From: Harmonia axyridis
Lineage: Eukaryota; Arthropoda; Insecta; Coleoptera; Coccinellidae
Direction of reading: 5' to 3'
DNA length: 64,000 nucleotides
NCBI RefSeq assembly: GCF_914767665.1
Contig: NC_059503.1
Coordinates: 19,778,001 to 19,842,000, forward strand
Numbering within the stretch: the first letter of the stretch is position 1; each line of letters begins with the position of its first letter. Shown piece by piece: positions 20,681 to 31,999 of the stretch. Position numbers and translations under genes: made by a program. The notes beneath the pieces are model-generated. The model was not told the DNA's origin. It saw only the letters and a program-made list of their open reading frames with translations, and made no database searches.

Positions 20681-20722
20681 CAGCCTGATGATGGTTTAAG
20701 TTTTAGCCGAAATCGATAGCTG
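20681..20722 (+). ncRNA. Hammerhead-ribozyme-like motif in the Penelope 3' region
   Basis: The core words CTGATGA (20685-20691) and GAAA (20709-20712) are separated by a stretch whose ends can pair (GGTT with AGCC). CAGC before the core pairs with GCTG at 20719-20722, and the cleavage-site triplet would be ATA. Hammerhead motifs are known in Penelope-like elements, where they often have a very short stem III. Here stem II starts one base late and stem III is minimal, so activity is doubtful. Confidence 0.45.
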
Positions 20723-20823
20723 AATAAATATAATTCATATATCCAGTGTGTTTTCTTCATTTTGTATTAGATTATATGTACACGCTGATGGAGAAATACA
20801 TCAATTTCATAATAGGTATAGGG

Positions 20824-22600
20824 ATTTTTTTTCAATATTCTTCTTGAATTGAATTCAAGAATACAAACGAAAATAAGAGACTTCCTGGATAATTTTGAGT
20901 GAAAAAGTCAGATTTTTGTTCGAACTGTTTAACCTTGTATCTTGGAAACGAATCTTGTCAGGAAATATTGAGCAATTTATTATATTAAGAAACTTTTTTC
21001 ATGAAAAGAATTGTTCTATCCGACGCTAAAGTTATTGAACTAAAATCTGGACATCCCTGTATAATTGAATTTTTGAAGTGAACGACCGTAATACATTTAT
21101 GATTATTCAAAGAAATCATTCGACTTTTATAGTTCACCATTATTCTTATTTCTTTCATCCTGACCTAGATGCACTTCACGGCATTTACAAGATTTCGTTA
21201 CTCATGACACATGAATTGAATTGAAGTTTCTTTTGGCGATGGAAAGAACTGATATTCTGAAAGAGACGAAACGAATGAGCGAGGAAGATTATTAACCTTT
21301 TCATACTTTTCCCAGCTTCGAACTGAAATGGCGAATATGGAGCACTCCATTATATAATTCGATGAATTTCAGCATCCATTCAGCCCGTGGAACGTGCACT
21401 GGTGAGAATGAATAGCATCAGATAAAAACACCTGAGAGAATCAGTGATTTTTCTCCCATTTGCTTTCAGTCTATCACAATATTATTTTCAATGATGATGA
21501 GATCCCGTATGAAGCCATTCACGCTTTTTGGGTCAACTCTAACGATATACCTATTGAATTCAGCTGGAAATGAAATGTTCACGGTTTGAACAAGTTGATC
21601 AAATTGCGATCAAAAGGAGCGGAAAATAGAATTCCTTGATTCTACATTTTTTTTGCTCTTGTTTCTCGAACAGAAAGTAGACACTAATGGACAAAAATAA
21701 GGTTATTGCAAATCTTATCTCATATCTTCATATCTATACAATTCTGAGGTCTATAAAGGAGCTTGAGGCGCATGAATGAACGAGAGTTCGAAAGCTCCCC
21801 ATGCCAAGTCTGAGTTTTTCACAAAATTTTTCTTTTCTTTTTTTGAATATTAGACTGTATATTGGGATATTGAGAAATAGTCTGAATGTGTGATTATGAA
21901 AACTATATTTTTGTATTTTTCACCACAATACCAGTGGATTTGAAAAATTGAATTGTCAAAATATATCTTAAAAGAGATTTCTGTTGAAAATAATCGAATC
22001 GAGTTCAATAATTTAATAAGAATACGAGTTCCAGGGTTCTCGATTTGAAATTGATATCCATAAAACTATTTCGCAAAAAGAAGAATTATGAAAGTAATTT
22101 ATGTATTTTGATCCATTGGAATTGGTTATAAAGTGTAATTTATCTTTTGAAGAATATGGAAATTATGCCAAAAACATCATTTGTTGTCGTTATATGGAAA
22201 AAATGATATGAGATACATTTTCTCTTGTTGAACATGTTTTGGTTTTTGAATAATATTGCTTGTAGCTGCGTTGTTTACGTGTGTGTTTGATTTCATATTC
22301 TAGAAATCCATCCAGAAAGCTTTTTGAGCAAAATGTTATTATATGACCACATTTGAAATTCGGAAGACATTCGTGAAGACATTATAGAAATAAACGCACT
22401 GGTAAAATTAAGGGAACGGATATATTCCCAACGAAGTTTGTAGTTGTTCTCTTGAATCCTTTGGCCGGATTCAGCAATTATTTCTTCGAATTGTAGCTCG
22501 ATTCTTCAGGGATATAACTATTAGGAGGAGAAGGAAATGTTCAGGGAACATGAGGCAACATCTGTGTGTTCGTAAGAATTTTCCGTTCTCCGTTTCTATT
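20824..22600. other. Intron-like DNA with a motif copy at 21757-21800
   Basis: No gene. Near 20936 is 'ttgtatcttggaaacga', a variant of the dispersed 'gtatctcgaaaac' word. At 21757-21800 'aggcgcatgaatgaacgaga' followed by 'gttcgaaagctcc' is a copy of the small 'tcatgcgccaatt' family in reverse. The rest is AT-rich. Confidence 0.45.
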
Positions 22601-22800
22601 CTTCCAAATGACATGTTTAGTTCACTTTTTATTTTATTTATTGTAATATTGCCTACTTCATTGTATACAATGGCAAATTATCAGTCGCGTACAGGCTCAC
22701 GTCTGTGCGATTATTGTTTATTACTGAATTTTTTTCAAAATAAACTATATTATTATTATATCAGCCTGTCAACGATTCAAACCACAGGGTGTTCTGAATA
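22600..22800 (+). mobile_element. Possible 3' end of a non-LTR element
   Basis: A stretch with short open frame (22550-22801) ends 'aaaataaactatattattat' with an ATT-rich tail, as in the 3' UTRs of insect non-LTR elements, and is followed at 22785 by an acagggtg word. No reverse transcriptase motif is visible, so the assignment rests on the tail alone. Confidence 0.25.
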
Positions 22801-23790
22801 AAACCTTACATTACATTTTTTGACCTCTGTGTACCGGTTGGTTCAAAAGTCTGGAAACGGTGAATTTATTTCGCGCACAGGTGAAAAATCGGAATTTTGA
22901 TAATTTTTGGACCTTATACAGCGTTTTTTGTTCATAGTAAATGAATCAGGCCACAATTCAAAATAATAATTGCTGAAATCGGTCGAAGGGTTCAAGAGAA
23001 AATGAACTACAAACTTTGTTGACATTTTGTCCGTTCTCCGCCGACGTGTTTGGATGAAATAATAATGATAGATATCAATATTATTTAATTTGGACGATTG
23101 AAAAGTGAATATTTTCTCATAAATATTTCGCAAGAATTTTGAGATGACTGATAAAAAACAACTATGAAAAGCAAAACATAGTTTATTCAGAAAACGTTCC
23201 ATAGTCCATTTGGGTAAGGAAATAATCAACAATCAATTTCCAATATCTGAAGATCAAGATATAAGAATACGAAACAATTCACTATGATTCTTTCAAATCT
23301 AAGGACCTTGAATTGTCATACTTAGTTTCATTGGAGTTGAACATCGATCTGCAAAAGCTATAACCTGTTTTTAGGGGATCTCCGAATGTCTTTAAGCGAC
23401 CGAGAGAAAGCAAATATATCTATTTTTATCCGGTCACAATTGATTTCGCGATCCGTTTAAAAAGGCCCTTCTCATTACAGCCATCAAAAGGTGGAGCATT
23501 TCATTTGATGTTTATAACGGACAAAAGCTTTTGAGGGTTCTACCACTATCACCAACTCATTCGCTTCAAGGCAGATGGAAAATCCATCTTCAATGGCTTG
23601 CGTGATATTTGAAATTTACAGTTTTGGCTGTAGGGTGTTGAGAAAAAAAGCGCTTTGAATTTTGCACAAAAGTTTATTATTTCCTTAGAGCGAATAATTT
23701 CAATACATTGAAAAAACTTGAAAATGAATATCAACTCATGGTTCGTAATAATTCACTGCTATTGGAATAACTGAAATGAAACAAAACTTG
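22801..23790. other. No recognised gene
   Basis: AT-rich. A 129-codon open frame on the minus strand at 22843-23232 has a random-looking composition and no motif. At 23529 'agcttttgagggttc' resembles the small dispersed motif but lacks its second half. Confidence 0.4.
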
Positions 23791-25030
23791 TAGGTGTACA
23801 ACTTTGCTTCCGCCCTTTTGCAATAGATGGCTGTAGCGGTAGAGTAGAAATATATAGATCGTAGATGTCATACAATTAGCTTAGCTATTCGTAAACATAA
23901 CGCCATCGAAATATTAGTCGATTTGTGTCTGCATCATAAAGTTATTCCCGATTAAACATGTCAGCTTACGAATCAAATTCTCGTCATTTGCTGGAGGTTT
24001 TAATTTTCTGCTTTAATATGAAGAAATCTGAGATCGAATCGTATTGAATGCTCTCAAATATCTATGGTGAGGCCGCTAATAGTGGGAGAACGTGCCGAGA
24101 GTGGATTCAAGCGTCAAGAACGGTGATTTTGACGCCACAGACTAGCATGGCGGTGGAAGAGAGAATATGCAGATACTTGATCAAGATTCATGTCAAACAC
24201 AACAATAATTAGCAGGATCATTGGGAAGGACGCAACAAGCCATTTAAAAACGCCTGAAAGTCATGGAAATGATTCAGAAACAAGGAAATTGGGTGCCGTA
24301 CGAGTTGAAGCCGCGAAATGTTGAACGACGTTTGTTTGCATGTGACCAGTTGCTTGCAAGGCAAAGACGGCAGAGATTTCTGCATCGCATTGTGACTGGA
24401 GACGAAAAATTGGTTCATTGCGATAATCCCAAGCGCAGAATATCATGGGAATATCCCGGCCATGCTTCCACTTCGACAGTCGAACCCAATATTCACGTTT
24501 CCAAAGTCACGCTCCGTATTTGGTGGGGCCAGCTTGGCGTAGTATATTATTAGTTATTAAAACCGACTGAAACAATCACAGGCGATGGTTATCGAACGCA
24601 ATTGATGCGTTTGAGCATTGAAAGACAAACGGCAGTAATACAACAAGAGACACGATGAAGTGATTTTACAGTATGACAATACCCGACCCCATGTTACGAA
24701 AGTGGTCAAGATAAACTTGGAAATGTTGAAATGGGAAGTCCTACCCCACCCGCCGTATTCCCCAGACGTTTCTTCATCGGTCTATCTCTTGTTTCGATCA
24801 ATGGCACACGGCCTGGCTGACCAGCAGTCTTATGAAGAAGTAAAGAATTGGATCGATTCGTGGATCGCTTCAAAAGTTGACTAGGTTTTTCAACGCGGGT
24901 TTCGTAGGCTGCCCGAAAGATGGGAGAAAGTAGTGGCCAGCAATGGACAATACTTTGATTTATAAATGTGAAACCAGTTTTTTACAATGAAGCCTCGGAT
25001 TACTGAAAAAAAAACAACAGGAATGTACAA
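23791..25030 (+). mobile_element. mariner transposon, inactive
   Basis: The left end, taggtgtacaactttgcttc, looks like a mariner inverted repeat. The right end lies near 25030 where, in reverse, ttgtacattcctgttg gives only a weak match, so the right boundary is approximate. The length of about 1.24 kb agrees with full-length mariner elements (about 1.3 kb), so this is an old copy decayed by point changes rather than deletion. Confidence 0.8.
23958..24965 (+). pseudogene. mariner (DD34D) transposase pseudogene
   Basis: The ATG at 23958 starts a frame with the N-terminal helix-turn-helix, readable as FCFNMKKSEIES, GEAANSGRTCREWIQ and, after frame changes, MEMIQKQGNWVPYELKPRN. The catalytic region shows VTGDEKLVH, LQYDNTRPH and PHPPYSPDV. 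In mariner the third aspartate lies 34 residues after the second; here that position (SSSVYLLF) is valine, so the triad is broken. Several stops and frameshifts (near 24050, 24210, 24552, 24658) and a WVH to LVH change add to this. The C-terminal block LPERWEKVVASNGQYF ends at the TAA at 24963. Confidence 0.9.
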
Positions 25031-25915
25031 TTTCTACAAATTCGGGAAAATAAAGTTTTGTTTCATTTATTTACCAATGAAATTTCTTCAAGTGAGGAGC
25101 AAGGTCGGAAATTCATCAAACATCTGATGAAAAAACTGCTTTGCGATGTAGAATATTGTATAATGGAATATAATGTGCATTAATATCAGCAGTAAAACAA
25201 CGTGATAAAACTTCATCATCAAAAATTCCTAAAAACCAACGGAAGTGAAATTAAAAAGTTAAGTTTGATTTACTAAGCAAAGAATACGTTGGTAACATCG
25301 TGAATTGATGGTAATAGTTGGTCAAGCAAATATCTCAAGATAGATGAACGTTTTAAGCAGTTACAATAAGTTTTTGGTTGGTACTGAAATTTCACTAGAT
25401 GTGACGTTATTTGATACATTAAGTGAAAAGCCATAACACGTCATAAAACAAAACTTTTCCGAATGAATTCAGATTTAATATTTGAATGACACCATTAGGG
25501 GACGTTAAAGTCCAAAGGACTTCTACATCCGACAAAAAGTCGACCTTAAAAGTGAGGCAGTGCACTGAAAAATATTGAAAGCAATATAAGCAATGAGAAG
25601 TGTACTTTATATTCTGTAGACGTCTCTAGCTCCGAATATTCAACATATAAAAAAACATCCAGAAGTGCGTGCGAACCTACAGCGGACTCCTTGTGCCATC
25701 AAGATCGATGTAAAAGGGCCTCGACAAGATATTCAAATCTTCTCCGGTGTACTCAACATAAAAAGTCCTCATGCGTGAGGATAAATAGGGGTGAAGCGTT
25801 TCACATATTGGATGTAAGACGGTTTTCCGGTAAAATTTCCTTTTCTCGGTTTATTGAAAAGATTCTCCATCCTCGGTGAGAGTTCGTAGTTTTGATTATG
25901 AGGGCTTTGAATTCG
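25031..25915. other. No recognised gene
   Basis: Two overlapping random open frames at 25691-25972 on opposite strands carry no motif. No repeat ends were seen. Confidence 0.4.
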
Positions 25916-26470
25916 ACATGAAATAATAATAATAAATGTATTTGTGGCCATCGACCTGAGTCCTTCAGCCAATAATAAGTTTGATTACATTATGAAATTA
26001 CAAAAAAAAGAGTTATATAATATAAACTTAAGTAACATTCAAGGCGTTCAGTTCTTGCCATAGTGTGCATGTGGGAAATTTTCTTTGTGGATGTGGGGGC
26101 GGATCACATTGCACCATATCAAGTTCATTTTTCAAGTCTTGTAGTCTCTTCATGAATTTCTTATTTAGTTTTTCCATACGTTGTTTGATCGGTTGTACTT
26201 TGGTTAATTCATATAAGAGATCATTAGGAGGGTTGTGTAGTCGGTTCCTGGGATGTCTCAACCTGGTGACTGTTCTCAGAGATGATGTTTCAGCTACTTG
26301 TAGTATTTTCAACACTGATTCTTTACAATTTGCAAACAAGGGATGTGCATATTCAATCATTGGCCGGCATATGGTTTTATATATTGTGGAAGCAGTGACA
26401 TGAAATATTAATAATGATTCAATGATGAGTTTTAGGGTTATACTACCTATCTCACTAAGTCTCTTAACTG
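25916..26470 (-). pseudogene. Jockey-like non-LTR element, 3' end of reverse transcriptase
   Basis: On the minus strand 26460-26028 encodes TASTIYKTICRPMIEYAHP, LFANCKESVLKILQVAETSS and LRTVTRLRHPRN, the thumb and connection of a Jockey-type reverse transcriptase. It closes with QPIKQRMEKLNKKFMKRLQD and a stop at 26028. A short 3' UTR follows (ggctgaaggactcaggtcga on the minus strand) and ends in an (ATT)n tail at about 25922-25940. The copy is truncated at its 5' side, the normal outcome of target-primed reverse transcription. The frame preserved here is long, so the insertion is not very old. Confidence 0.8.
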
Positions 26471-26479
26471 GAAATTAAT

Positions 26480-27604
26480 TTTGATTCTGAGCGATTCTGC
26501 GCTTACTGATTTTTTTCACAAAAAAATTTATAGTTTTTGTTTTATATTATTTTGAAAAGTGAGAGTTCTTTCAATCGTATCTCAATTATTTCAATGATGA
26601 ATTTAAAAATTTTTTCATTAGATGGAATTACCAATTTTTTCTCCATCAAGTGAAATTTTCATTTGTTGTTGTTAACTTTTTTAAAAATCTATGAGATTTT
26701 TTCGTCATCCGAATGTAAATTTCCAAAAACTTTGAAATAATTTAGGATTGAAAAACTCTTCAATTTCCAATGTGACATATAATAAACCTATAAATTTCTT
26801 CAGGAGAAAAGTCAGTGAGTTATTCTAAACTATGATACGAAGGTTTCTCCCAAAAATTGCAAGGATCGATTATGCAATTTTCGATCAGAATCAAAATGAA
26901 TGTATGGTGAATGTATATGAATAGTGGAAAAGGTAGTGTACACCCTTTAGGCATTCTGCATAAAAATCGGTTGGTGAAGGGAATGAAAATTATACGTAGT
27001 ATTTATTTCAAACGGAAAGAAAGGCTTTTCTACACATCTACTGTAGAATGTGTAGCTCTTCCTATTGGGAAAGCTAATGTATACCCTTAAAACATTCATG
27101 AAAATCAAGTGGTAAGGGGAATAAAAACTATACGCAAGATTTCAAACGGTAATAAAGACTTTTCTACACGACTACATATTATAGAATATAGCTCTTCCCA
27201 ATTTCAAATGTGATCACAATATATTATGATAGTATTCTTTAACTTGATACTTAAAAATAATTCTGCAATATCTGGTTTCCTATGCATTTAATTTCATCAC
27301 ATGTTATGGAATGAATATAACGCATCATTTTGATAGCATATAGAATATAAGAATAAAATGAAAATAAGCCAATAAAAATGGATACATCAAGTAACTCAGA
27401 AATCAAGATAAATGAAAATATACTCATTTTGTGGGCTGAAAAGGAGCAAAAAGACATATTCTCTTTTGAAAACATGTTTCCGCCATATTTTCATGATTTA
27501 TCAATCAAATGGAAATACATCCTCAGAAAAACATTTCACGAAAAATTCTCCTAAAATTGACATTGATCACCCAAGCAAAATTTTTATCCATATCTAAAAT
27601 ATAC
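26480..27604. other. No recognised gene
   Basis: AT-rich, with a weak internal duplication: 'tgtataccctttaggcattc'-like words near 26938 and 'gtatacccttaaaacattca' near 27079, each followed by 'gaataaaaactatac'-like and 'cttttctacac' words. This is a diverged tandem duplication of about 140 bp. Confidence 0.4.
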
Positions 27605-27606
27605 TA

Positions 27607-27951
27607 AGCGACAAAGAAACTGCAACATCCAGCAGGAGCTGTTCAAATATTCAATGTTTTTTGGTAAAACATAGATATTATAGCGAGTTTGGCAGCTCTG
27701 AGACATGAAGAATAGGTAGCTCGGGATAGTAACCCTCAAGAAAAAATATACCATCTTATTGCATCAATGTCGAGACGTGTTGGCCAGTGTATGGATAATC
27801 GCGGTGGACAAACTAATTATTAACAAATTTATTGAAAAAAATTGTGTACCCTTCGTTCTTTTCTTCAAATTTCATTTACTCCTATGTTTTACAAAAAAAA
27901 ATAATTAAAATTTAAACAGCTCCTTCTGGGTGTTGCAGTTTCTTTGTCAGT
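27607..27951 (+). mobile_element. Tc1-type internally deleted element
   Basis: Inverted ends of about 45 bp start agcgacaaagaaactgcaac on the left and, read in reverse, actgacaaagaaactgcaac on the right. Both continue into 'gga gctgtt' words (caggagctgttcaaat, gaaggagctgtttaaat). TA dinucleotides lie directly outside both ends (27605-27606, 27952-27953). Inside, the plus strand keeps only a transposase C-terminus, RRVGQCMDNRGGQTNY and a stop near 27830. At 345 bp it is a deletion derivative that would depend on a Tc1 transposase from elsewhere. Its ends differ from the Tc1 gene at 16273. Confidence 0.9.
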
Positions 27952-27959
27952 TAGTATAT

Positions 27960-29205
27960 ATATCCAATTTCATGTTTCCAAAGGGCGAATTAGAGTTTTA
28001 ATTGAAATACTTCCGATTGTTCTTCCATTGTTTCATAGATTACGAGAAATTCTGTATTTTGGGCATTCACTAAGAAACTCGTGAACCCTAAATGATTTAT
28101 TTTCTATCAAACACCGTGTGAAGTCAATGATTCCCTATTTCAAGCTGACAACACCATAAAGCTGTTTAGTAGGCGGAAGATGAAAATAAAGAGAAGCCAT
28201 TGTTTTGGGCGGCATTGTTGATAACTTGACTCTTGTTTATTCTGCTTTGTGCAAATATTGAAGGTAAATCTAATTTCCAGCCAGAAAGGGAAGAACAGTG
28301 AACGTATTTTATTCTTAGCGTATTTTCAACTACCTGCGTACACTTAATCAAATAAAATCCGAAGGATCCGATAATTTTCCATACACTGAGGGGTATTTAT
28401 GAGGTACCCTGCCAATTTTATGAGCACCCCACTTGGGGTTAGGTTGGCTCAAGAGCCGGTACTAGGCAACGAAAGTGATTAATGTTATAAAGGATAAGTC
28501 TAAGGAGATACCTTAAGAAAGTCATTAAGTATATAATGGGACATAATAAAAGAGCGTTTTGCATTTTCGAGACCTTAAAACAAGGAGGACATTGAATTCC
28601 TCGAAGGCTGAAGAGATAAAAATAATATTGCGAAGAGGGTTCACGTAGGTAAATACTTATATTTCGGAAGGAGCACATCATTATTTATTCAACACGTTTT
28701 TCTCAGTCTTGTGTCACGCCCGCAGTGGCGTAATATGTAAGGCACGAAATATCTGTTAGGATTGGTAATTGGAGAATTTGAAATTTTGTTATAGAGGTGC
28801 ATTAATCATTATCGTTCTAAAATGGAACAATTTCAATAGATCTGAAATGATTTACTTCGAATTATAGTGTGTTTATCGTTCATTTGAAATATACTGCAAT
28901 ATAGGTGAGCGATAAAAATTAATCATGCCACCAAAACAAAAATCGAATATTTGGCAGGATTAGGCTGGGGTTGGATACAAAATATCTGTGTTCGAATTTA
29001 CGTTGAACCAATTATGCATATGTATGAAATAAATTATCAAAATCTTCGTAACATCAGAAAAGTATTGAGACATATCAAATTTTACTCAAATACGATTGCA
29101 GTGGACAAAATTCTCAACGAAATCAGATGATTGTAAAAGATGGAAAATAATATCTTCTTGATAACAAGTTGCTTTTTATTGCAAACTGCAGACATTAAAA
29201 TATAT
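27960..29205. other. No recognised gene
   Basis: AT-rich with short random frames. The stretch at 28370-28470 (aggtaccctgcc, gagcaccccacttgg) is less AT-rich but has no open frame. A 'cagtggcgtaat' word at 28725 resembles a hAT end without a partner. Confidence 0.4.
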
Positions 29206-29211
29206 CAATGT

Positions 29212-29760
29212 ACAGGGTGCCCAAATTCGATTCTCACTGAAAGCATCTAGAGGCTTAACGAGAAAAATCTTTAAAGACTCCCTGATCACGATCTCTTTTT
29301 TGGAATAAGATATCAGAAAGTTGATCATAGATAGTTTGATTTGTTCCCGATTTACAAGGCATTTCTGATTACCATGGTATCTGGTGGAGATACTCTTAAA
29401 CGTTTTTTACAGTAATTTTCATGGTTCATATGATACTCATAGCACATCATAGAGGATATTGAGTTTTTTGTCATCATTTTTTCAATGGGACACCATATAT
29501 ATAAATATTTTCTATATACTTCAAGATTTATCAATGTTGTGTCTATTGTATAATTGTAATAAAGTCATATATAGGGTGTCCCATTCAAGAAACACTATCT
29601 CTGCTCTTCATCTCTGAAGCGATAATTAATTTTCATGATCTGTTATGAGAATCAAATAAATCATGAAAATTACTGAAAAAATTGTTTTTCAATGTTTCAG
29701 AAACGCTCTGTATCTCGAGAACGAATCAAGATATCTATGGTGAGCTTTCTTATTATTATT
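29212..29760. repeat. Dispersed acagggtg / gtatctcgagaac repeats
   Basis: An acagggtgcccaaattcg word at 29212 and an atagggtgtcccattcaag word at 29571 begin two adjacent repeat units. The second contains 'ctctgtatctcgagaacgaa' at 29707. The same two words occur together near 3757/4310, 37543 and 54960 in variant form. They mark an abundant short interspersed family without coding capacity. Confidence 0.5.
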
Positions 29761-29769
29761 GAAAGTGGT

Positions 29770-30338
29770 GTTAGTATTAGGGTAACTAAACACTCATGAT
29801 TCAAAACCTTCAGAGAAATCTTTATTCGAATACACACTTCAAAACACCACACAAAAGAAAGTCTTTGAACACTTCAGGTGAGAGTCAAGAGGTTGATTGA
29901 TACAGGCTCAACAGAAAATAATTCCTTGTTAGCCGAAAATGGTTTTCCGCCCCTTAGTTCTTTGAGTAATCGAGCCCAAAATAATTTTAGTGCCTACGAA
30001 AAGTTTTGTCGTAATAGGATTCGAATAAGCTTAAAAGATCCGGCGATTTCGGAAACCTTCGAGGGCGCTTTCTTCCATTCTTTACATTATCTCGGATAGC
30101 TTCATTGTTGGCGATAAAATAATTGCTAATAATAGCCTCATTCGTTCGTGGGGTCTGTAACCCGAGATTATTCTCCTTTATTCGATGAGGAGGAAGGTTG
30201 ATTACACTAAAGGAATAAAAACTTTTCCCTTTTATTTACACAATCTAACATTTTTGATGATTATTGGAATAATACAAGGGAAATTTTCTGATTAATGTAG
30301 CTCATAAATTCTTAAGATGATAAGAAAATTGAGAATTA
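29770..30338. other. No recognised gene
   Basis: A 73-codon open frame at 29878-30099 (+) has no recognisable motif and no clear splice sites. Otherwise AT-rich. Confidence 0.35.
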
Positions 30339-30339
30339 C

Positions 30340-30590
30340 GTTTTGGCAAGGCGTTCGCAGCCAATTTCGAAGGTGCGCCCTCTCTCTGAGGAATTGTGGT
30401 GTTTCACCAAGGAATCACTGATGGAATCATCAGTTTGGCACTCAGGGGGGCCTGCCAATTCACCTTCCATATTCATAGTGAAGCATGGTGACTTAGACGA
30501 AGAACGGTCGGGTTTATATCTTAAGTGTTTTTGATATTCCGAGAGATGCGTAGCCCACGACACCATCTCTCGAGCAAGAGCAAAAAGAAA
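30340..30590. mobile_element. Second copy of the repeat seen at 6104
   Basis: The start 'gttttggcaaggcgttcgca' followed by 'gccaatttcgaaggtgcgcc' and 'ctctctc' matches 6104-6150. The two copies diverge after about 50 bases. Minus-strand frames in both read ERLAKT near the end, a by-product of the repeat. No transposase motif was seen. Confidence 0.45.
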
Positions 30591-30674
30591 TTTGATAATA
30601 TTAAAAATAACATTCTAAATCAAATCAAAGGACTGTTTCTACCTGTTTTTATATCGGTAGGAACTATCCCATGT

Positions 30675-30969
30675 TGAAATCAAAATGATACAAAATGACG
30701 AAGGCGCTAACTTATATTTGATACAGAATGATGATGGAAAGAATCGACGAATAATGAATTATTCACTATGGCGAAGGTCAATTTGAAGAGTCAATGACAG
30801 TTGAATTGAAAGATCAAGAGAAAAATGCAATCTGTAGCTTGATATTTTCAGAAAAGCAATTTGAAATCAAAACGATACAAAATGGCGAAGGCGCGAGCTT
30901 ATATTTGATACAGAATGATGATGGAAATAATAAGCGAATAATAAATTATTAACTATGGCGAACGTCTAG
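30675..30969 (+). repeat. Direct repeat of ~107 bp, 187 bp apart
   Basis: The block at 30675-30781 (tgaaatcaaaatgatacaaa, gacgaaggcgctaacttata, tttgatacagaatgatgatg) recurs at 30862-30969 with few changes, including the final 'actatggcgaa'. Between them lie about 80 bases of unrelated sequence. No coding role was recognised. Confidence 0.8.
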
Positions 30970-31287
30970 GTTATTATCTGGCTCTGCCAACGATTCAGAG
31001 TATTTCAGCTTGATGGTGATTACCAAATATTTAGTGTTTTCAATGTGATGATGACTTTGATAATATAGTCGATATTCCTGTAATTAATGCCTAAAATACA
31101 TATTCCCGCATTCCTTGCAATAGTATAAAGTTTAAATTTTTTTTTTTTTGTCAAAGTGGAATCTCGAATGTTACGAGTTGAGTAAAATTTGAGATGGAGT
31201 TTGTATAAATGCGAAATAAACCTACTACATAACAACTAACGTGGGTATCCGTGCTTTTATGTTATCGATAGATCAATATTAAAGTAC

Positions 31288-31997
31288 AATGTGTCTCAAA
31301 AGAAAGTTCATAAATAAAAAAGCGAATAAAAAAGTGAATCGTTGGTCGATTCACTATTTGGAAATCAATTTCTCAAAAGTAATGTCGTTCAAATATCTTC
31401 TTTACAGTTCACGACACTCATTCAACTCTTAAATTCCTAGTGACGGCTTCCATTTCATGGAAATATTTTGTTTTAACTGGGCCAGGGAAGTGGGTTTACT
31501 AACGTAAAATCAAGGATTTACATCACAGGTAAAAGTAGGGGAATCAAATCATGACGCAGATAAATGTCATATCTCTTGAAGATTAATTTTACAAGAAAAA
31601 TTCACGTTTCCGAATCAAGAGGTCGGGATCATCACGAACAGACTCATTCACCTGTTCCACGTTCTCTTCTGTTATCAGTAACATTGCTCGCCAGGGTTTG
31701 GTTTATCTAGTGTTAAACCAATCTCTTCAAACTTTTTCATCCATTTCCGAATGGAAGGAATTCTTGGCGCGTCCCTAAAATGACGATAACCTCGAATATT
31801 GGAGACAATTTTTCGCGCTATAGCCTAAGAATCAACATTTTGTGAGCTCCGTGTACGCACAACGTGTGATCCGTTCCCGAGAAATGCTCCATTGTACCTA
31901 AATTTCCAAGAGCCAGGAGACCAATTAACATATCCTCCATTTGCCCTCCGAGTAAACGTAGTAAGCTCCTCAAATAAAGACTTTTTGAGACACTTTG
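31288..31997 (-). mobile_element. DD41D-like transposon, internally deleted
   Basis: The left end acaatgtgtctcaaaagaaa and, read in reverse, the right end acaaagtgtctcaaaaagtc are inverted repeats. The minus strand starts a transposase at 31892 (MEHFSGTDHTLCV) and keeps a stretch of the N-terminal domain and a few C-terminal residues, so the catalytic core has been lost. At about 0.7 kb it is roughly half the usual size. Exact ends are uncertain by a few bases. Confidence 0.75.
31590..31892 (-). pseudogene. Transposase N-terminal remnant
   Basis: After the start MEHFSGTDHTLCV, frames change and the sequence reads ARKIVSNIRGYRHFRD, APRIPSIRKWMKKFEEIGLT and, in a third frame, TEENVEQVNESVRDDPDLLI. 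This matches the layout of the paired helix-turn-helix region in DD41D-type insect transposases: a specificity helix, the WxxxFEExG helix, and the EENVxxVxxSVxxxP linker. Later the strand reads EAVTRNLRV near 31445, a C-terminal trace. No catalytic motif remains. Confidence 0.7.
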
Positions 31998-31999
31998 TT

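Larger units (their letters stand above)
18417..20810. mobile_element. Penelope-like element, head-to-head inverted dimer
   Basis: The left arm 18418-19489 (1072 bp) is repeated in reverse as the right arm 19690-20770 (1081 bp). The 9-bp difference equals three extra AAA codons in a poly-lysine tract (around 19869-19883); the encoded proteins are otherwise identical. A 200-bp loop, 19490-19689, exists only in the minus-strand copy and adds part of the reverse transcriptase. The 3' ends face outward. The 13-mer aataggtataggg flanks the whole on both sides (18404-18416, 20811-20823), with 40 extra bases before the right copy, which fits one insertion event with a target duplication. Penelope elements are known for inverted and tandem partial copies. 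A misassembled palindrome is the other explanation. Confidence 0.88.

Noticed and set aside
22843..23232. 129-codon open frame on the minus strand
   Set aside because: Composition is random, no domain, no splice sites, and no support from neighbours.
24218..24446. Two minus-strand frames near 24.3 kb
   Set aside because: Both are shadows of the mariner transposase on the plus strand.
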